From contig CAZCRG010000084.1 in NCBI GenBank assembly GCA_964501105.1, forward strand, positions 1-7,587: a stretch of DNA of 7,587 nt. Direction: 5' to 3'. This DNA comes from BMS3B sp964501105 (GTDB lineage Archaea > Hydrothermarchaeota > Hydrothermarchaeia > Hydrothermarchaeales > BMS3B). Each line of letters opens with the position of its first letter. The first letter of the stretch is position 1. Positions 5,342 to 7,587 of this stretch are shown here, piece after piece. The notes beneath the pieces are model-generated. The model saw only the letters and a program-made list of their open reading frames with translations, ran no database searches and was not told where the DNA came from. The position numbers were made by a program, and so were the translations under genes.

Positions 5342-6817
5342 GTGACAGGAGGTTCTTACCCCATTGACAATATTGTTAAAGAAGCCAGGGAGTTAAAGGA
5401 TAGCTGGTATTCTATTCTTGGTTTGATAGATAGTCTGGCAAATTTCTCATCTGCAAATGATATGGGCTTTATACAGGTGTTAAAGCGCTCCCATTCAAAA
5501 TCAAAGTCTCTTGAGGATAAACTGAACTCTCTAATTCTTGTTTTCAAAAAATATAGTCCAGAACTTAAAGATGAAGTTGATGGGAAGATTAAGCCCATAC
5601 TTTCAAGTATAAGAGAACTTGAAGAAGCTTTTAATGATGAGATTGCAAATCACAAACGCTATAGGGAGATTCAGGAAAATATTTCTAAAATAAAAAAAGA
5701 ACTTGAAGAAATTAAAAAGGAACACAAAGAGGTGGAAGCTAAAGTCGGGCTAATATGTGGAAAATTCTTCAATAGAAAAAATGAATACAAGATAGCTCTT
5801 GATAGGATTAAATCAACTCTAAATTCAGAACTTGGAGAACTAAAGAAAAATTTTATTGAAAGGGTAGAAAATATAGCTGAAGGTTGTGTTGTACTAAAAG
5901 CTGGAGAGGAAATTTCGCACAATGAGCTTTTTTCTCTGATTGTAAAAGACACTATTTCTATTGACGCTTTACATCTTAAAGAAAAGAATCCAAGAAGAAA
6001 ATTCTTCGGTTTGTTTAGAACAGGTGATATTGAGCCAAAAGAGAAGCTTGTAGTTTTGAAATACTTATGTGAGGAGATAGCAGAAAAGGCTAGGATAATA
6101 AAAGAGAGACACAGAGCCGAGGCTGAGGAGGTGAGAGTCGCATTTGCTGACCTGGATTCACTGGAGAAAGCCTGTAGTGATATTGATAACAGGAGGAAAG
6201 AGATTGAAAGTTATATGATTGAGCTAAAAGAGAAACTTTTTAATCTTGAGAAAGAACTCCCTGATGACTATGAGGATTTCAATCACATTATAGAAGTAAA
6301 AACAAACCTATCAGAAATATTTTCCAAGGGCGACAATGCCATCATGGAATTCATTGATTTTATTGAAAATAGTATGGAGGATGTGGTGCTGGAAACAAAT
6401 CCTGAAAAAAGGAGACTTAGGATGAAAATAAAAGAACTGGAAAAAAAAGTAGAAGAGTATGAAAAGGAAATTAGCTCCCTTAAAGAGAAACTGAATAGGT
6501 ATGAAGCCAGTAAAAAAGAAATTGAGGAAGAACTCTTATCCACTAAATCTGAACTTGAAAAGATTAAGTTGGAGAAAGATTTTCTGGAAAAAAAGCAAAG
6601 AGAAATTGAGGAGGAGTATTTTGAATACAAAAAAGTAAAAGAGAGAGAGATAGAAAATCTAAAAGAGGAAATTAAAAAACTTGAAGAAGAAAAATCTGAC
6701 TTAATAAAGGAGAGAGATTTTAAAACCAAACGTATAATAGAACTTGAGGAAAAAATCGATGAAATAAAAGAAAAACTCAAAAGTAACGTTGAGGACTTAT
6801 TTAAGGGGGTTGAATAA
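5342..6817 (+). CDS. Large coiled-coil protein of unknown function, paralogue A
   Basis: I do not recognise this 491-residue protein. No signal peptide, membrane segment or Walker motif is seen, so it is probably cytoplasmic. It has an N-terminal helical region (IVKEARELKDSW at 11-22), a first coiled coil (about 85-135), a middle region with less regular sequence (VENIAEGCVVLKAGEEISHN at 175-194, RRKFFGLFRTGD at 218-229), a second helical stretch (about 230-305), and a long Lys/Glu-rich coiled coil at 355-485. The next gene resembles it from the N-terminus through the middle region. GTG 5342 is chosen because it matches the paralogue's N-terminal length and the TATA position. A strong GGAGGT at 5348-5353 lies inside the gene, with only an unusual ATT nine bases beyond it. 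The gene is AT-rich. Role unknown; a structural or scaffold protein is possible, and similarity to SMC or Rad50 would come only from generic coiled-coil composition. Confidence 0.8.
   Translation: MTGGSYPIDNIVKEARELKDSWYSILGLIDSLANFSSANDMGFIQVLKRSHSKSKSLEDKLNSLILVFKKYSPELKDEVDGKIKPILSSIRELEEAFNDEIANHKRYREIQENISKIKKELEEIKKEHKEVEAKVGLICGKFFNRKNEYKIALDRIKSTLNSELGELKKNFIERVENIAEGCVVLKAGEEISHNELFSLIVKDTISIDALHLKEKNPRRKFFGLFRTGDIEPKEKLVVLKYLCEEIAEKARIIKERHRAEAEEVRVAFADLDSLEKACSDIDNRRKEIESYMIELKEKLFNLEKELPDDYEDFNHIIEVKTNLSEIFSKGDNAIMEFIDFIENSMEDVVLETNPEKRRLRMKIKELEKKVEEYEKEISSLKEKLNRYEASKKEIEEELLSTKSELEKIKLEKDFLEKKQREIEEEYFEYKKVKEREIENLKEEIKKLEEEKSDLIKERDFKTKRIIELEEKIDEIKEKLKSNVEDLFKGVE
6803..6810 (+). 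promoter_or_regulatory. Ribosome binding site and overlapping stop/start of paralogue B
   Basis: AAGGGGGT ends six bases before the ATG at 6817-6819. The stop of the upstream gene and this start overlap as TAATG, which indicates translational coupling and one operon. Confidence 0.6.
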
Positions 6818-7587
6818 TGAAATTTCTCTCAGAAGAGGAACTTATAAAAAGAGGGGAAGAACTGAGAAAAAGCTGGTTTGGATTATATAATTCAATTGAG
6901 GCTCTTGATAGATTCAGGGATGCCTTTGATAAAGAGTATGAGGATTATCTTATCGAGTTGAAGAAAAGAACAAAGAAGGAGGAGAAACTTCTAAGTGTTG
7001 TAAGAGATTCTGCTATGAAAATTTTTAAGGATAAGAGACAGGATTTTGAAAATCTTTCAGCGCCTGTAAAAGAATCTCTCTCAACACTTGAATCATCTAT
7101 CGCTGAGAGTATTGATAATTTAAGGAGATATATTGAAGCGAGTCCAGAACTTGAGAAAGTGGAAAATGAACTTTTACAAAGGGAGAACAGGCTCAAAGAT
7201 CTCGAAAAGCTTGAAAGCAAAACATGTAAAGAGTATAAGGAAAATTATGACAAATATCAGAAAAAGATAATGAGTATAAGGGATAAAACATCAGATAAAT
7301 TAATTCAAATAAGAGATAATTTCATATCTGAGGTTGAGGAAATTTTTAATGGTTATGAACTTCTGGATGGGAGGGGTAAAAAGCTCAGCCTTGACCTGCT
7401 TTTTCAAAATCTTATTAAAGACCCTGGTTATTATGGTGAAGTGACTATCTCCTCAAAAGGCTTATTCAAACGCAAATCAGACCTTGCAGCCAGGACAAGA
7501 GGTCTTAAGATTAACGCAGAAGAAGCCAAGGAAAAAATAATGCCTCTACAGGAAGAAGAAACGAAGGAAATTGACGAGATTGATACC
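6817..7587 (+). CDS. Coiled-coil protein of unknown function, paralogue B (partial, runs off the window)
   Basis: The frame is open for 257 codons from ATG 6817 to the right edge, with no stop. It is a charged, mostly helical protein without signal peptide or membrane segment. It shares blocks in the same order with the gene before it: LIKRGEELRKSWFGLYNSIE (10-29) against IVKEARELKDSWYSILGLID; VEEIFNGYELLDGRGKKLSL (173-192) followed by LLFQNLIKD, against VENIAEGCVVLKAGEEISHN followed by LFSLIVKD; and SSKGLFKRKSD (212-222) against RRKFFGLFRTGD. A tandem duplication followed by divergence is the simplest reading. Whether B also ends in a long coiled coil cannot be seen. The stop/start overlap and a good ribosome site argue that the two are made together, perhaps as a heteromeric complex. 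Function unknown. Confidence 0.8.
   Translation, partial: MKFLSEEELIKRGEELRKSWFGLYNSIEALDRFRDAFDKEYEDYLIELKKRTKKEEKLLSVVRDSAMKIFKDKRQDFENLSAPVKESLSTLESSIAESIDNLRRYIEASPELEKVENELLQRENRLKDLEKLESKTCKEYKENYDKYQKKIMSIRDKTSDKLIQIRDNFISEVEEIFNGYELLDGRGKKLSLDLLFQNLIKDPGYYGEVTISSKGLFKRKSDLAARTRGLKINAEEAKEKIMPLQEEETKEIDEIDT

Noticed and set aside
6283..6780. Open frame of 165 codons on the minus strand
   Set aside because: It is the antisense of the Lys/Glu-rich coiled coil and translates to a Ser/Phe-rich string with no family sign; AT- and purine-rich coding strands give such frames.
6420..6800. SMC/Rad50-type ATPase
   Set aside because: No Walker A or B or signature motif occurs in the protein; only coiled-coil composition is shared.

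Overview
This window looks like euryarchaeal chromosome. It carries an archaeal-type GINS subunit (Gins51), a form III RuBisCO of the methanogen/Archaeoglobus kind, an archaeal-type initiator tRNA-Met, TATA boxes placed as in archaeal promoters, and a membrane-anchored surface protein with FG-GAP-like repeats. The genus cannot be told from the sequence. A run of exactly 100 N at 2199-2298 marks this as a draft or metagenome assembly.

Layout. Left part (1-1715): the tail of a coiled-coil gene on +, then on the minus strand a small two-helix membrane protein and a tyrosine recombinase with a C-terminal zinc ribbon. The recombinase sits just past the 3' end of an initiator tRNA-Met gene (1716-1791, minus), the usual position for an integrase of an element inserted in a tRNA gene. 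The recombinase is visibly GC-richer than the genes to the right. I infer that the left part is the end of an integrated element that continues beyond base 1.

Middle (1841-3482, +): one surface protein with a signal peptide, 57-residue FG-GAP-like repeats, two Ig-like domains and a C-terminal transmembrane anchor. The 100-N gap falls inside its tandem repeat and puts the two halves in different frames. The repeat arithmetic shows that the real gap should be 42 + 171n bases, so this is most simply one unbroken gene.

Right part: a minus-strand pair, RuBisCO large subunit then Gins51, with one base between stop and start. It is transcribed away from a divergent plus-strand pair of large charged coiled-coil proteins whose stop and start overlap (TAATG). 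The two coiled-coil proteins resemble each other and form a tandem paralogous pair that I do not recognise. A single symmetric TATA tract in the 61-bp divergent spacer is suitably placed to serve both operons.

Working together: RuBisCO (nucleotide or sugar-phosphate carbon) and Gins51 (replicative helicase) are probably co-expressed, and the coiled-coil pair may share their promoter region. The unknown coiled-coil pair next to the RuBisCO-GINS operon is the most novel part of the window.
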